Assembly (NCBI GenBank): GCA_013407085.1
Contig: JACCGJ010013492.1
Coordinates: 30,111 to 94,110 of the forward strand
From: Atriophallophorus winterbourni
Taxonomy: Eukaryota; Platyhelminthes; Trematoda; Plagiorchiida; Microphallidae
Length of the DNA: 64,000 nt
Direction: 5' to 3'
Made by a program: the position numbers and the translations under genes. The notes under the pieces were generated by a model that was given only the letters and a program-made list of their open reading frames with translations, did no database searches and was not told where the DNA came from. Below, one piece after another: positions 24,680 to 37,241 of the stretch. The first letter of the stretch is position 1, and every line of letters starts with the position of its first letter.

Positions 24680-24930
24680 TTGCACCAAAATCGATGATGA
24701 TCTTTGTGTCTGACTTCTCCAGGTAAACACGGAGGAGGATACACAGCGGGATACTCGTTGTCATAGGCGATTCCGAGGTCAGCGTGCTTGTAAAGGTTGT
24801 ACACAGCTTATGACCCATAAGCAACTCTGCTTTTGAGTGTTTAACGAGTAAGCATCTATGTCGGGTTGCGCGATAGACCAGAAGCAAACGTTGGACTATT
24901 TCCGATGACGTACCCCTCCCCACGCAATTT
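24680..24930 (-). pseudogene. Ty3/Gypsy integrase fragment
   Basis: Minus-strand frame with IVQRLLLVYRATRH and AELLMGHKLCTTF, the typical C-terminal end of a Gypsy integrase core (a YRATPH block, then P/AELLMGRxLRT). Isolated and truncated; no RT or LTR nearby belongs to it clearly. Confidence 0.6.
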
Positions 24931-25009
24931 TATTGGGGCCCGCGTGAAGGAATCAGCGAAACGCCCAGCCCGAACATTCGAATGAGTTTGATGCAGTTTG
25001 GAGCGTTTG

Positions 25010-25775
25010 TGTTTGATATTATTCAAGGTAATTCAAGTTTTTTTGATAGTCTAAGAAGCTACAACTTTAACAACAACCATTTGATGGTACAAATTGAAAT
25101 GTAAGTGTATAACCAAGATAAGGAATTAGAGTAAGCAGTATATAAGTGTTCGGGAAACGAATAATTCAATAAAAATTCGTCTTATTTCGTTTTGCATTCA
25201 CGCAAGCTCGTGGACTGAGCAAGGGTAAAAAGTAAATTGTTCCAATTAAAACAGACATGGAAAGAATAAAAATACCTTCTTCAGTTCAAGCGGGAATCGC
25301 GTACCACCAGCACATATTCATGGGTCCGATAATTCCTCGTATCCCATCGCGTGTATAAATCCTGTAAGGGATGGCTCCGGGTATGGAATGTTTTGTAAAG
25401 TAAGGAAAGGTCTCCTCTGATTCGTCAATATGGAAAGTCCGACAGATTAAGTTCAGCTATTCTTTCTTCATAAAGCTTGTTGCGGATGCTAAGAATTAGT
25501 TTTGTTGATCGGTGTTAGATTGCTGCATAAGTTCAACATCCTTCTTGAGCCACCGAGACCATGAATAGTCTCAAGTATTTATTCATGATCCTTGGGAATA
25601 TCTTAAGCGAAAACTTCCCGAATATCCGTTTGAGTAGATTTAGCACACGTGTTGCTTTTTTGGAGGCAGTGTTAGTTCGAAGTGAAGTTTTTAAACTGGA
25701 GCATATCCAGACACCCAAATCATCCAATTCATTGACACGGCAAAACATTTATAACGATCTTGACGAAAGCTGAGT
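25010..25775 (-). mobile_element. CR1-like LINE 3' end, minus strand
   Basis: From 25748 downward the minus strand encodes VWICSSLKTSLRTNTASKKA, then NLLKRIFGKFSLKIFPRIM, a near duplicate of the plus-strand copy at 31.36-31.5 kb. Post-RT segments with IPYRIYTRDGIRGIIGPMN follow, and the family 3' UTR ends at about 25010 with an ATTACCTTGAAT-type tail. Frameshifts are present. Confidence 0.7.
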
Positions 25776-26291
25776 ACTATTTCCTGAAATAATCCTTCTT
25801 AGGATGCCATGTTGGCTAAAAATATGATTTAGCGCATTGATGGTTGCGTGGTGATGGGTGGATAGACTTAAGTGATTTCCGGTCACAATAAATGAACGTA
25901 AACGATGACCAGATACATCGTGCTAACGGGTTAACGAAGTCGATGTGAATTCGTTCCTACGGCCAACGGACGTGGTGGCGACTTGGGTTATTGTTGAAAA
26001 CCCGAGAAACTACGAACAAATTTCACGATATTTGAATCGATGCCCGGTCAAAACACCTGAGATCATCTAGGTCGCGGGTGGTTTGAAAACGGTACGTAAT
26101 TCTCAAATATTTCATACTCACCAAAACTTTATCACAATCTTTTGGGTAATATTACATGTTATACTATTTTCATCATGTACACCAAAACACCGATTTTGAA
26201 GTGACTCATTCTACGTAAAATTCCTAAGACGAACAACTGTTCCGGTTATTGAGTTCAGAAGACTTCCGTTATTCCAAATAAACTACCGAAG

Positions 26292-26840
26292 TTGGAATCC
26301 GAATTAAATGAAATTCAGAAAAATAACTCTCTGTTTACTCAGGTTTGCAAAACTTTGCAACCACTGACTATCCTTTTGAATGATAATTCAAAGATCGATA
26401 TGGATAAACTTAAACGAACTAAAAAGTTTGTTGAATCAATTTTCACCGAAATTTGTCAAAGAGACTTGAGATCCAAAAATGTTATACTGTTTGATATGGA
26501 TGACAGATATCCTTTACACGATCTGAAAACTGCTCTCTGTTCCACTAATGGCTTCCCATTAGATTGCGCTTCGTTAAAGTGCTCGAGGAAAATTAAACGT
26601 TCGAATTCTTGTCTAATCTTATTACAACTCATTGACAAAAGCTTTGCGTCACACATCCTAGACCATAAGAATGCTTTCAAATCGATCCCCAGATTTAACA
26701 ATGTCTTTATTAAACCAATGCAACGGAGATTTAGGTTCAATAAGCGTACTGTTACTACTCAATTTTCCACCGAATCTTCCAGCAATGGAAAAGTAACGAT
26801 GGAATTGGATGGGTTACCACAAGAGCCTGTGGCTAGCTAG
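26292..26840 (+). CDS. LINE ORF1-like protein, 182 codons
   Basis: An intact open frame with a coiled-coil-like, K/E-rich N-terminus (ELNEIQKNN to MDKLKRTKKFVESIF). A central segment IFTEICQRDLRSKNVILFDM, followed by LKCSRKIKRSNSCLILLQL, resembles the RNA-binding ORF1 or gag-like domain of CR1/L2-type LINEs. It sits between LINE fragments, so ORF1 of a CR1-like element is the likeliest reading. I cannot see a zinc knuckle. A host origin is not excluded. Confidence 0.5.
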   Translation: MESELNEIQKNNSLFTQVCKTLQPLTILLNDNSKIDMDKLKRTKKFVESIFTEICQRDLRSKNVILFDMDDRYPLHDLKTALCSTNGFPLDCASLKCSRKIKRSNSCLILLQLIDKSFASHILDHKNAFKSIPRFNNVFIKPMQRRFRFNKRTVTTQFSTESSSNGKVTMELDGLPQEPVAS

Positions 26841-26859
26841 GTTGTACACTGCTTCTAAT

Positions 26860-27862
26860 TGCATGATATTCTTAAGACTTCCACTAATCCATACGACGAA
26901 GTCCTTTTCTTTTATTGTCCATTCCAGTTGTTGCGATCCAAGTTTGTAGGATAATGGGAAATTTTTTACCTATTTGCAACATTTTACAATTTATGAATTT
27001 GAATGGAAACTTGTTACGATCTGACCAGCTTTTCAGTATTTGCATATGTCTTTGTAAATGCAAACAGTCCAGGCTTGAGGTGATTTACATCCAATGATCT
27101 GCATGATCAGCATTTTGTCTGTGACAAGTTTCGGAAGGTAGCTGATGAAGAATAAAAAGAGAACCGGACAAATCAAAAAAAACTTTGTTGCTTCGATGTC
27201 CCTAGACATCACACCATCGATTAGTACATTTTGTCTTGCGATCAAGAAGGTAGTTCCACAAATGTCTTCTAGGAAAGAAGGCACCTATCAATACCAAACA
27301 CCTGCAGCTTGCTTAGGATTCAAGAATGGTCCACGCGATCAAACGCATTTGATATGTCCCAGTAACACTCATGCACGCAACCTCCCTCATCCACTACCAG
27401 TCGTCTATTGTCTCCAGTAGGTTAATCAAGCAAAAACGAAACTTCAAAAATCCATGTGGCACTCTGGACAACAAGTTTTGGGTTTCGAAACGATTCACAA
27501 TTCTTTCGCACACAATTCGCTCCATAACGTTTGAGATTACTGGAAGGAGTGTAAAAGGCGGTAATTTGTTGGGACAGAACGAGTTCCACATTTGTAGATA
27601 GGTGTTATGATTCCTCTCCTCCAGTCATTCGGTTCAATACCCTTCCTCACATAGAGGTTCGCACATTTGATTGCCGCATACATTTAGGATTGCAAGTGTG
27701 ATTTCGTCAGCTTTCGGGGACATGTTGATATTCAACCTTCGTAGGTGGTGCTGCACTATATCAGAATTGATGCACATATCGCATATAGTATCCGGCACAA
27801 TTGGTGCTGACAATTTCGATGGTAGCAATGCATCCTTGGAAGTGAAAACTCGTAAATATTAA
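26860..27862 (-). mobile_element. LINE reverse-transcriptase segment, minus strand
   Basis: Minus-strand frames at 27634-27828, 27394-27591 and 27033-27284 follow an RT in order: a segment with LNINMSPKADEI (compare L.P.KA.GPD.I), then LPVISNVMERIVCERIVNRF with HGFLKFRFCL, then ICPVLFLFFISYLPKLV (compare GPxLFLLFINDLP). Several stops and shifts. It joins an opposite-strand LINE tail at 27.86 kb. Confidence 0.6.
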
Positions 27863-28170
27863 CAGGCGATGGAACTCGTATTAGCCCATTCCCGCCTGAA
27901 TTGTAGAAAGTATTTTCATTCTGCCCTTGTCTGTTTTACTTGGAACAGTTTACCTTCTGCCGTGGCTCACTTCACTAGCTTGCATGAATGTAAAACGATA
28001 TTAGACGAATTTTTATAGAATTATTCGTTTCCCGAACACTTATATACTGCTTAATCTAATTCCTTATCTTGTTTATACACTTTCATTTCAATTTTTACCA
28101 TCATATGTTTGTTGTTAGGCTTGTTGCTTTTTAGACCATTAAAAACCACTGAATTACCTTGAATCTCCAA
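27863..28170 (+). mobile_element. CR1-like LINE 3' tail, plus strand
   Basis: Same C-terminus and 3' UTR as at 15.3-15.57 kb (CATTCCCGCCTGAA, TACTTGGAACAGTTTACCTTC, TTTTTACCATCATATG), ending in CTGAATTACCTTGAAT. It abuts the inverted RT segment, as in twin-primed LINE insertions. Confidence 0.65.
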
Positions 28171-28472
28171 CGGCCGTAGCTTCCGCGGTTAAGACTAGGT
28201 CTAGAACAGATGTCTGCTGCTAATTTTCTTATCGAGTATATTCGAAAACATGATTATACAAGGGTATGTATACGGGCAGTTCGCGAAATTAGTTTTCTAG
28301 TGATCGGGATGGATGATCTACTCGATTTATAGTTGATGCAGTTTGAAGTCTTCCATAATGAATAATTGCGCATTGCGCTGATCCCAACGTACTGCATTGC
28401 TTTCGAAAGTGGTTCCTTATTCTCATCCAATGATGAAGATGAACGGTAAACTATACCAACGATGCAATTGTA

Positions 28473-28740
28473 TCATGACTTCAGATTCAAGATAAACCAT
28501 ATACTGTTTTCCTGATCGAAATCAGTGTTTGCAACTACAGTGCTGTATAAACGCTTGCGGTGGTAAACATTTACTCCACCACCTGTTCTTAAGCAGTCTT
28601 TCATATATGAAATAGAGAGCTCGCGATTGCTCACGTGAGTTTGGAACCATGTCTCAGCTGTTGTTATGAATTCGATTGAGTGCTGATTACAGAGATCTCT
28701 CATTTCAGCTAGTTTGTTTACCAGGCATTGTGCGTTTGTA
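28473..28740 (-). pseudogene. LINE endonuclease N-terminal fragment
   Basis: The minus-strand frame has MRDLCNQHSIEFITTAETWF and GGGVNVYHRKRLYS, the start of an APE-type endonuclease (a TETWL block, then GGGVAIYVR). The remainder is missing. Confidence 0.55.
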
Positions 28741-29464
28741 TATAGACGATTGATTGTAATTTTCTTATAAAATAATGGAGCTGAAGCTCATCTATTTGTC
28801 TGACCCTTTTAGAGTCGGAAATTGGTTAATTTTGGGATTGCCGCATTATTTCTAATCTGAATCTCGTCTGATTTTATAAACCGTGTTTCATTGAGCCGTT
28901 TGGGTGTAGAAAGTTTAGGGTCACTCATTCTGACATCCTTCGGGAGCCCTAATTGATTCCATCATGCCTCTTGTTAAAAATGTTATTTTTAGATGTTTTG
29001 GCATGTCACCTTTAGAGTTTGATGACCAATGTATTCAAAACTTGTCCACCAAGACTGACTCGTTAGATCCGATGCTGTTGGCAATGTTAAGCCAATGTTT
29101 GTAATCGTGGTGCTTTATTTCACAAGACTGTTTTGGTAAGATTTTTTGGAGATTCTTTAAATTACTTTCACTCTATTCGAGTATGAATACGTCAGAGCAC
29201 CTACATGAGGCTATTTATATAATATATTTTGCATAGAATAATAAAAAGTAACGCTAATCTCAATATATAACCATTTAGCAATAAGATGTACGTACCTCAT
29301 TACGACAAATACCTTTTTGTAATTCGAATGTCGAATAGGATTTTCGAATTCGGACGAAAATAATTGCCTTTGTCCAGACGATGTGCTTTCATGGATGATG
29401 AGTGCAACAGCTGTGAGGCTAGATGAAAGTTACTATATTTTGTACAACGAAAAACTTTGCAAAG

Positions 29465-31880
29465 ACGTTCTAATGGATGGTAGATAGAAATCTAATCTAT
29501 CATCCACCGTCTGCACAGGAAACTTACAATCTGGCCCTATTTGATAAAATTCGCATGGTTACTTCCAGATTCACTTGTCGATTTTTAATTATGGGTGACT
29601 TCAATTTACCGAATCTGCAGAGTAGTACCATTTACCCAGAACACGCCATGGAGCGCACATTCAGTGAGTTGTTTGACGATATTCCTCTTTATAACCACAT
29701 TGCATGTTATACCTGATACCGCGGAAACGATTTACACTCACTATTGGATTTCGTTCTGACAAGCAATGAACACGACATTGATAACGTTGCTTAAGAAAGT
29801 CCACTGGGACTAAGTGATCACATCGTCATCCAGTTTGACTATCTATTTGAAGCTGTAAGAACAAATGATGCGCGTAAAACAATTAGGCGGATCAACACTA
29901 TGGGGTTGATTGATGCTCTGTGAAACACGTTTAACTGCCAACCGGAAACCAGCAACTTACATGAGTTTTGGTTATGGCTAATATCTAATCTTAAAAGTTC
30001 AATCGAAGTGAGCTCCGAATTTGTCCTCAGGAACTCAAGAAAAAAACATTGAATTTAAACTAAGAAGCTGAACTCGTAAGTGGTTAACGGTACGAAACAT
30101 TGCTTGGCGATACCATCGGCAAAACCCATCATCAGAGACCTGGGAAACATTCCGTTTACTACGGAAAAAAGTAAACAAATTTGTCATCCAAGACAAGTTG
30201 TGCTTCCACGAAGTGATATTAAGCATAATGGAGCGAAACTCCAAAATATTGTATTGGATGGTTAACGATCAATCTGAGGTGAAACCTGGAGTAGCGCACG
30301 TGAACACATCAGCTGGACCAACAACAACTGCAGCAGAAACTGCTGATGCTTTAGCCACGTTTTATTCATCGGTATTCAACCCAATAGAACATGCAATAAA
30401 CATCCCAAATCAAACACTTTCAAACACGGCTGCCCTTAGTGAAATAAATGTCACTTCGAAACGTGTCCTTCAAGGTTTATTTAATCTTAAAACCGGAAAG
30501 TCTCTTGGGGCCGACGGAATAACCCCGAAAATTTTGAAGCAACGTGCGAGTTTGTTATACAAACCACTAACTTACTTGTTCGAGCAAACATTGGTAAATG
30601 GAGTGATTCCAACAGAGTGAAAACGCGGAATAATTTCTCAAATTAACAAAGGTGGAAATCGCTCCGATGTTTCTAATTACCGACCCGTTACTCTGTTACC
30701 TGTGATCTCAAAATTACTTGAGCGACTCATTGTTGACGATCTAATGAAACTTTTCGAGAATAATAAGTTGCTTGCGAGGAACCATCATGTATTTAGACGT
30801 AATTATTCCTGTTTGTCTAATTTACTGGTAACAGTAGATTATTGGACAAAATCGGTAGATAAAGGACAAGCAATAGACGCCTGCTACTTAGATATATCAA
30901 AAGCATTCGATCGTGTTGACCATTCCCTACTACTGCAGAAGCTTGAAAGGCTTGGTATCACTGGAAAGTTGCTGAATTGGCTAAATGACTACCTAACAAA
31001 TTGCACTAACCAGGTACTGTTGTTGGTGCATTATCCAAACCAATCGCAGCGACTAGCGGAGATTCCCATGGTTCAGTCCTTCGTCCGATCCTCTTTCTGG
31101 TTTATGTCAATAAAGTACCGGAATTTGTTCCATGTAACATTTCGTTATTTGCGGAAGACAAAGATATGGCGCAGCATTCGTGGTCAAGAAGACTGTTTGC
31201 TACTATAGAAGGATCTTGATACGCTTCACAGCCGGTCGTTGAAAAACAAACCGCCGTTTGACTTCAACAAATGCAGGATCATGAATGTGCGGAATCGATT
31301 AGAGTTCACATGTCACATGGGTTCACATGTCCTTGAAAATTGCAGTGAATAAAAAGATTTGAGAGTCTGGATATGCTCCAGTTTAAAAACATCACTTCAA
31401 ACTAACACTGCCTTTAAAAAAGCAACACATGTTCTAAATCTACTCAAACGGGTATTTGGGAAATTTTCGCCCAAGATATTCCCAAGGATCATGAATACAT
31501 ACTTGAGAACAGTCATGGAATACAGTGTGCAGTCATGGTCTACGTGGTTCAAGAAGGATGAGGAACTTATGCAGCGAATCTATCACCGCTTAACAAAACT
31601 AGTTCTCAGCATACGAAACAAACCATATAAAGAAAGGATAGCTCAATTGAATCTGTTCGACGTTCCTCATCGACGAATTAGAGGAGAACTTATGTTACTT
31701 TACAAAACATTGCATACCCGAACCATCCCTTACAGGATTATTATCGAACCCATGAATATGTGCTGGTCTCATCTCATTCCCGCCTAAACTGTAGAAGCTA
31801 TTTTTACTCTGTCCGTGTCTGTTTTACTCGGAACAGTTTACCTTCAACCGTTGCTCACTCCACTAGCTTGCATGAACTTA
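29465..31880 (+). mobile_element. CR1-like LINE, endonuclease and RT, interrupted by stops
   Basis: A nearly full ORF2 in pieces. The endonuclease end is at 29477-29716 (FLIMGDFNLPNLQ, then a broken S-D-H motif near 29810). The linker and RT fingers are at 30198-30620 (LFNLKTGKSLGADGITPKIL). RT palm is at 30702-31208 (VFRRNYSCLSNLL; the motif A region CYLDISKAFDRVDH). The catalytic YADD has become FAEDK by frameshift near 31155. The post-RT domain is at 31359-31787, ending with an HRRIRGELMLLYKTLHT block. Stops at 30618 and 31206 and frameshifts make it inactive. The 3' end continues at 32213 beyond an inserted LINE fragment. Confidence 0.75.
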
Positions 31881-31891
31881 AAAGGAAATTA

Positions 31892-32201
31892 CTTTACATT
31901 TTTACTTTTGTGCGGCTGGCTCCACGGGTGTATTAGCCGGCTTCATTGATGCCTCGGATCGCACCAGCCCACGCACGTCGATCGGAGGCGAGATCGTTGC
32001 AGACCGTGATCCAGTCTCGTTCCCACCTGCGAACTCCGTAGACGGTACGCAGACCCAGGGTGTCTACATCCTCTTCCACAGTTGACAGCCAGGTTTTCAC
32101 TTGACCACATTGCCGCCGACGCCAAGTGCGAACGGGTTTGCAGGATGAGTTTTGGAAGTGCTGTGTCTGTCTTTCGGAGAACGTGGCCAAACCATTGCAG
32201 G
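31892..32201 (-). mobile_element. Second LINE 3' fragment inserted in the CR1-like tail
   Basis: Bounded by an 11-bp duplication AAAGGAAATTA (31881-31891 and 32202-32212). The minus strand encodes QVKTWLSTVEEDVDTLGLR and ERDWITVCNDLASDRRAWAG, like the extreme C-terminus of the RTE-like LINEs in this window. The interrupted host tail resumes at 32213. Confidence 0.65.
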
Positions 32202-32212
32202 AAAGGAAATTA

Positions 32213-32375
32213 TACGAATTTTTATTGTATTATTCGTTTCCAGAACACTTATATAATGTATAATCTACTTCTTCATATTGTTTATACACTCAAATCTCAA
32301 TTTTTACCATCCTATGGTTGTTGTTAAGCTTGTTGCTTTTTAGACTATTAAAAACCTTGAATTACCTTGAATAAA
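32213..32375 (+). mobile_element. Remainder of the CR1-like LINE 3' tail
   Basis: Family 3' UTR with TTTTTACCATCCTATGGTTG, TTGCTTTTTAGAC and the terminal CTTGAATTACCTTGAAT. Confidence 0.65.
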
Positions 32376-33369
32376 ACATTGATAATAAAAATCGTCCAAT
32401 AGGCTTCACCTGTGTGCAGGTGGTGATAATTGGCTATCTTGAAATAATCACAAGTTTTTCAAAATATTTTGTATCGATGACTTGAGACCATGGATGAAGG
32501 CGGTTGAGAAAACGTTTTTTAATTAGACTATAGCAACTCTTTAAGTATCATCCAGAAGCTCACAATCTTGTAGCTTGCGGCTAACGAAATATCTGCCATG
32601 AATCACATCAGTATTACTGGGCTTTGTTTGGATAGTTTTTCCAGGTTCGTCCAGTGAATGCATGCACGCACTACGTATACGCAATTTGTAAGATTTTATG
32701 TGGTTCTACAAAGGACTTGGTCGATTTTCTAATATTCATCGCTTGAATAGTTGCATAACTCTCAGGTACATGCCACATGTTTGCAGACGACTTGAAATTT
32801 GCCCATTGTTCATATCGCTGTGATAGCTTGAGATCGCAAGACAGTTATATGTTGGTGGCAGTATTGAATCATTCTTCCAAACCTAAAACAACTTCTAACA
32901 CAAAATTATTTTAATGCCTCAAGTCAGAACTTTGACAACCAGAAAATTTTAGTTTCCATGCGGTTTTCATCATCGTAAATTATATTTTAATTATCGTACA
33001 TAATTCCTTGTTGATTTTTCATAACTCAAACATGGAAATATGTACATAATTTGAATATATTATTCCTGTTCTGTTCACATGTTCTGTTTCTGGGATTAAA
33101 GTGTTGTGTGTTTAAAAATTATACCGTGTTGCGTTAAATAGTGTTTTTTCGGAAAATTGATTAAATTAATCAGAATGCGTAGGTGTATATTCGTGAAATC
33201 TTCGTTAGATCAGAAACCGCGATTCTAAATACGAGTACTAGTCCCTCCAGTCTTTTTTCAACATATACAGCCATGCGATTTAATAGACCAGATAGTCGAT
33301 ACAGAGATGTAATAATAATAAATTCTGATTTCAAATACCAAGAATCTGGCATCCTGTTGGTCTAAACAT
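32376..33369. other. AT-rich stretch, nothing recognised
   Basis: No coding pattern or shared repeat seen. Overlapping 60-codon frames near 33.17-33.36 kb on opposite strands look like chance. Confidence 0.3.
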
Positions 33370-35235
33370 TCATCACCGAAGCTAAGCTCTCCTTCACATT
33401 AGTCTGTTTATGCAAGTTGTCCTGCGCATCTGACGAGGATTACAAGGAACTTAGGAATCTTATCACCAGATGGCTCAGAAGAGCACTACGAGTTTATTCA
33501 ATCGATGATTTCAACCTACCGTGTATTGACTAGGACACAGAATTTCCCCGGTCTATCTCGATTGAGTACATTTTGTGTCCGCTTCATCAGCACGTGAGTA
33601 AAACACTGGGCAAAAGAAAGAGGTACCCACTATCAAAACTTGAACTTGTCCTGTCATGCGGTGCTATAGTCATATAAAACCTATCTTCTCTCTCAACTAT
33701 GAGTTAAAGTAACCATGTCACCATACATTTATAGGCAAGTCTCTGCTTACGTAAGACACTAGTCAACTAACAGCGTAGTATCAACCTTGTTGACCGCAAC
33801 GTCGTACGGCTCCCACTTTTAGGTTTTGAATGGTGATCTGAAGACAGAGACATCGAAACAATTTCTCAGTTATTAAGTACATTATCATATGTTCTCGGGA
33901 CCTTTATAGCTGTATGGCTGAAAATTAAGTCACATTGGTAGATTCCTGTGGTGGTGCGCAGCATAAAAATTGCAACAGAGACAGGACACAGATACAGATG
34001 CAGAGCCTTTCTGATCAATTGAAATTAGTATTGCATTATTCGATGAACAAAGCAGTCTAGCTACCACTTAGGCTTTAAAAAATTTACAAAATTTGAAGGG
34101 CAATCTCTGCTAGAAGAGTCTGAAAAACTATTGTAGCTACTTTGATTCTAAGAATAAGACTAGTTAGCACCTGGGTAACTCAATACTAGACAACTGCAAG
34201 CAATTCGGTTCCAACTTTGACATGACAGAAACTTTGCTCGATTATTTCTGAAGTGTAAATAAGAGGGATGGAGGTAATAGGACTCCCACAGTCACAAATC
34301 TTGATGTGTCAATAGCTCTATCTCCTCTAAGCGAACAATTCATGGCACAGGCGATGTCGCTCGGGTTTTAAATAACCTCACCGGAAATTATTACACACAC
34401 AAAATTTATGAGAGATATAATTAGGGTACTAGGAGAGATTCTTTGTCAGTTATAAAAATAATTGCACTGTCAAGGCATCCTACCAGTTAACTTGAAGGAA
34501 GATGTCGCCGTACAATTTTTAAAAGAGGTCGAAGCAATACGATCATAAATTAATGACCGAAATGTTTGACTAGTGTTTTACTCAAAGACTTGAAGAAGCT
34601 TATCACGGACCGGTTTTGCAGCCACACCAAGCAAAGTTTTTTATTAAGCACGGCTCAACATGGTTTTTGAAATGGAGGTCGTGTCAATCGAATCTGCTGT
34701 GCATTTAGACAGAGACTCAACGATACTTTATGAAGGCTTTCGATTTGAAATCTTCTACTCATACTATAACAAGGCTCCAAATCGGACAATCACAGCTTAA
34801 TATGGTTTAAGCTCGTGGACGAAAGAATATCTGGTTTGCTTTACGAATGAATAACCTGTATTCTTTATGATACATATTTCCCGGTCAATTAGGCAATGCT
34901 ACATCTAATTTCGCACAGTTTTCATTAATTGACCTATTACTCTTGCTGATCGGCATCAATGATTCGTCATCTTAATTTATGAACCTGCTACATGTTTGTA
35001 GACTATGTCGAATGTATTAGATCCAGTGTTACGTGTGATTTGTGGAGAGATATTGGAAATGACGTTAAATGGTTGCAGGATATAAATTTTCATCTGGAAT
35101 ATAGTGAATGTCATCAGTTGTCTGCAATATTCTACAAAATAACAGTGACTACCAATAGCGGTAAGATATGCTTAACCTCGTTTCGAAGGACCTGAGATTT
35201 AACTGCACAACGAGCTACCGCAATTACGTTGTCCG
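33370..35235 (+). mobile_element. Strongly decayed LINE (endonuclease to RT)
   Basis: Plus-strand translation shows an endonuclease relic (DDFNLPCIDW near 33.5 kb), a short RT motif A relic (FMKAFDLKSSTHT near 34.73 kb), and at 34992-35195 a segment FVDYVECIRSSVTCDLWRD with LQDINFHLEYSECHQLS, which corresponds to RT motif C onward. Stops are everywhere. Confidence 0.55.
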
Positions 35236-36275
35236 ATCGAACATGGATCCCACTTCAAACTCACATTTTGTCATGAGTTTGTAGTGATCACGTCGGGCTC
35301 ACCAATTTGTAGTGGACTGACCACTACAATAATGTCCCCAAGAATGTTGGAGAAAAGGCACAGGAGATGAAAGGTTTATCGCGGTAGCCAAAAGGGTGCA
35401 CAAAGGTACATGGTAGCAATCACGAACACGAATCAACGGAAAGTCAGTTATCAAGGTCACTTGTTATGTACAGTAAAACAATGTTACACAGCCCCCTTCC
35501 AAGAAGTCTTGTCAGAGGAGACTTCTGATCAGGAAGTGACAATTAAACTGGTTAAGCGGTGTCAGGTCGTTCCAGGCTGCAACATAGTCTCTCAGCAACC
35601 AGTAACTTTGAATTCAGCCAAGGCACTTGATCTGCGTGGGTCGATTGTCGGTGGTGACCAGGGTAGGATACAGGAAAAGCGATAAGTACTAAGCCCAGTC
35701 ATGTCTCACATGGAGTGAACGTGCTGCCGGAGCTAAATCACATGGGGTGAACGTGCTGCTAGCGGGAATCGCCCGTCTGGCATGGTCTTAGTATGAACCC
35801 AGTAAGAGCAGATGTAAGCACATCCGTAGGCTTGACAACGAAGAACCGGAAGCTTCGAAAACATAGTCCGTGCTGAGAAGTTCCTGCACTCCAGGGTCGA
35901 TGGCGAACGGCCTCGTCTGAAGAAAGCTGAGTGGTGTGTAGTCGGGCTGGTAAGGACCTTGTCTGATAAGTTTCGTGTTGGGCGGCGTGTGCTGATGGTA
36001 GGGGCTACCGGGTGGCGCGGCCACGATTTTACCAGCGGGGGGTACATGCGTACCGAGGGGATACACGAATGATGCGTGTATTACAGGTTACCGGATAGGA
36101 TGGCGACAAGCGTCGGTGATCCGGGGGTGGCGCGTGCCACTTTTTCCGAAACGTCGGGCTCACCAATTTGTAGTGGACTGACCACTACAATAATGTCCCC
36201 AAGAATGTTGGAGAAAAGGCACAGAAGATGAAAGTTTTATCGCGGTAGCCAAAAGGGTGCACAAAGGTACATGGT

Positions 36276-36770
36276 TGTAAATGACGAAAATTTTGTGTGA
36301 AATTCCTTCTTATTTTTCTGTTTGAACAATTGAATTCTTCTTAATTCTCAACAATTTTATCTTACATTGTTTTTGTGTACACATTTTCCTTATGCACTTG
36401 TATACCCCGTTTTGTTTTACTGAAGTAATTTATATTGCTTGGCTGCCATTAAAATTCCACACATTTTGCTCGTGGTATTTGGAGAAAACAGAGACGATTG
36501 TTCACCATTGTATTGGTAATTTTATTTCTTTGCATTTATCATTTGGCAGTCTATCTTGTCAGCATTGGCTGAATTTGTTGTTGTCATTTGGAAACTTTGA
36601 GCATTTTGGCTCACATCATTTGTACAACCCGGTACAGTTGAGGTTTGTTAATTGTTATTGTCTATTAATATTGTTAATAGAACCGTAGAAAACTCGAATC
36701 ATTGTGGTTTTGAATTGTCGAAATAAGAAACGGGTGGACTACGCGTTAAACAGCGACTTTAGTCGTTACA
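36276..36770 (+). repeat. BEL/Pao 5' LTR
   Basis: 495 bp, TG...CA. It differs from the 3' LTR mainly by a 34-bp segment (near 36513-36546) absent from the other copy. The open frames inside it are LTR sequence and not genes. Confidence 0.88.
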
Positions 36771-37241
36771 GTTCTCAACTCGGATTGTTCTATTTGGAGA
36801 AACAGAAAATTGAATTGCTCATTTGGAAACGGTCAATTTGGATCGTCGGCCTATTTGAACAAGGATCAACTTGGATCTTCGTGCCGCAATTCTATTTTGT
36901 TTCAAACTCGGTGACGTCCCCTGTTTTTCTTTTTTATATCTTCGTTTTTGCATTAATTGATAATGCCTAAAAAATCGAAACGGTTGATCCCTACTGGGAA
37001 ACATATTGATAGTGAATTTAATGACACTGCTGGTTCTGCCTCACATAGCTCTTGCTTGTCGCCTTTAGGTAGTTGTAATTTAGAACCTAAACCCGAACAG
37101 GCTATGCGGGATTTACAGCAGGATTAGTAGTAGTGAAGGAAATGTTAGCTCAGTTGTGCCGATCCAACGACAATCCGGTGGCTAGTTTTCCCGTCGCTGA
37201 TCGTCAACTGAATCGGAAGTGGCAAAGCGCCACAGAGAATC
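36771..37241 (+). other. BEL/Pao untranslated leader
   Basis: Between the 5' LTR and the gag frame. It should contain the primer-binding site directly after 36770 (GTTCTCAACTCGG), but I could not assign the tRNA. Short in-phase coding upstream of 37242 is interrupted by stops. Confidence 0.45.

Noticed and set aside
35733..36066. Two overlapping minus frames of about 100 codons in the GC-rich repeat
   Set aside because: High GC removes stops, so long frames are expected; no domain recognised, so not called as genes.
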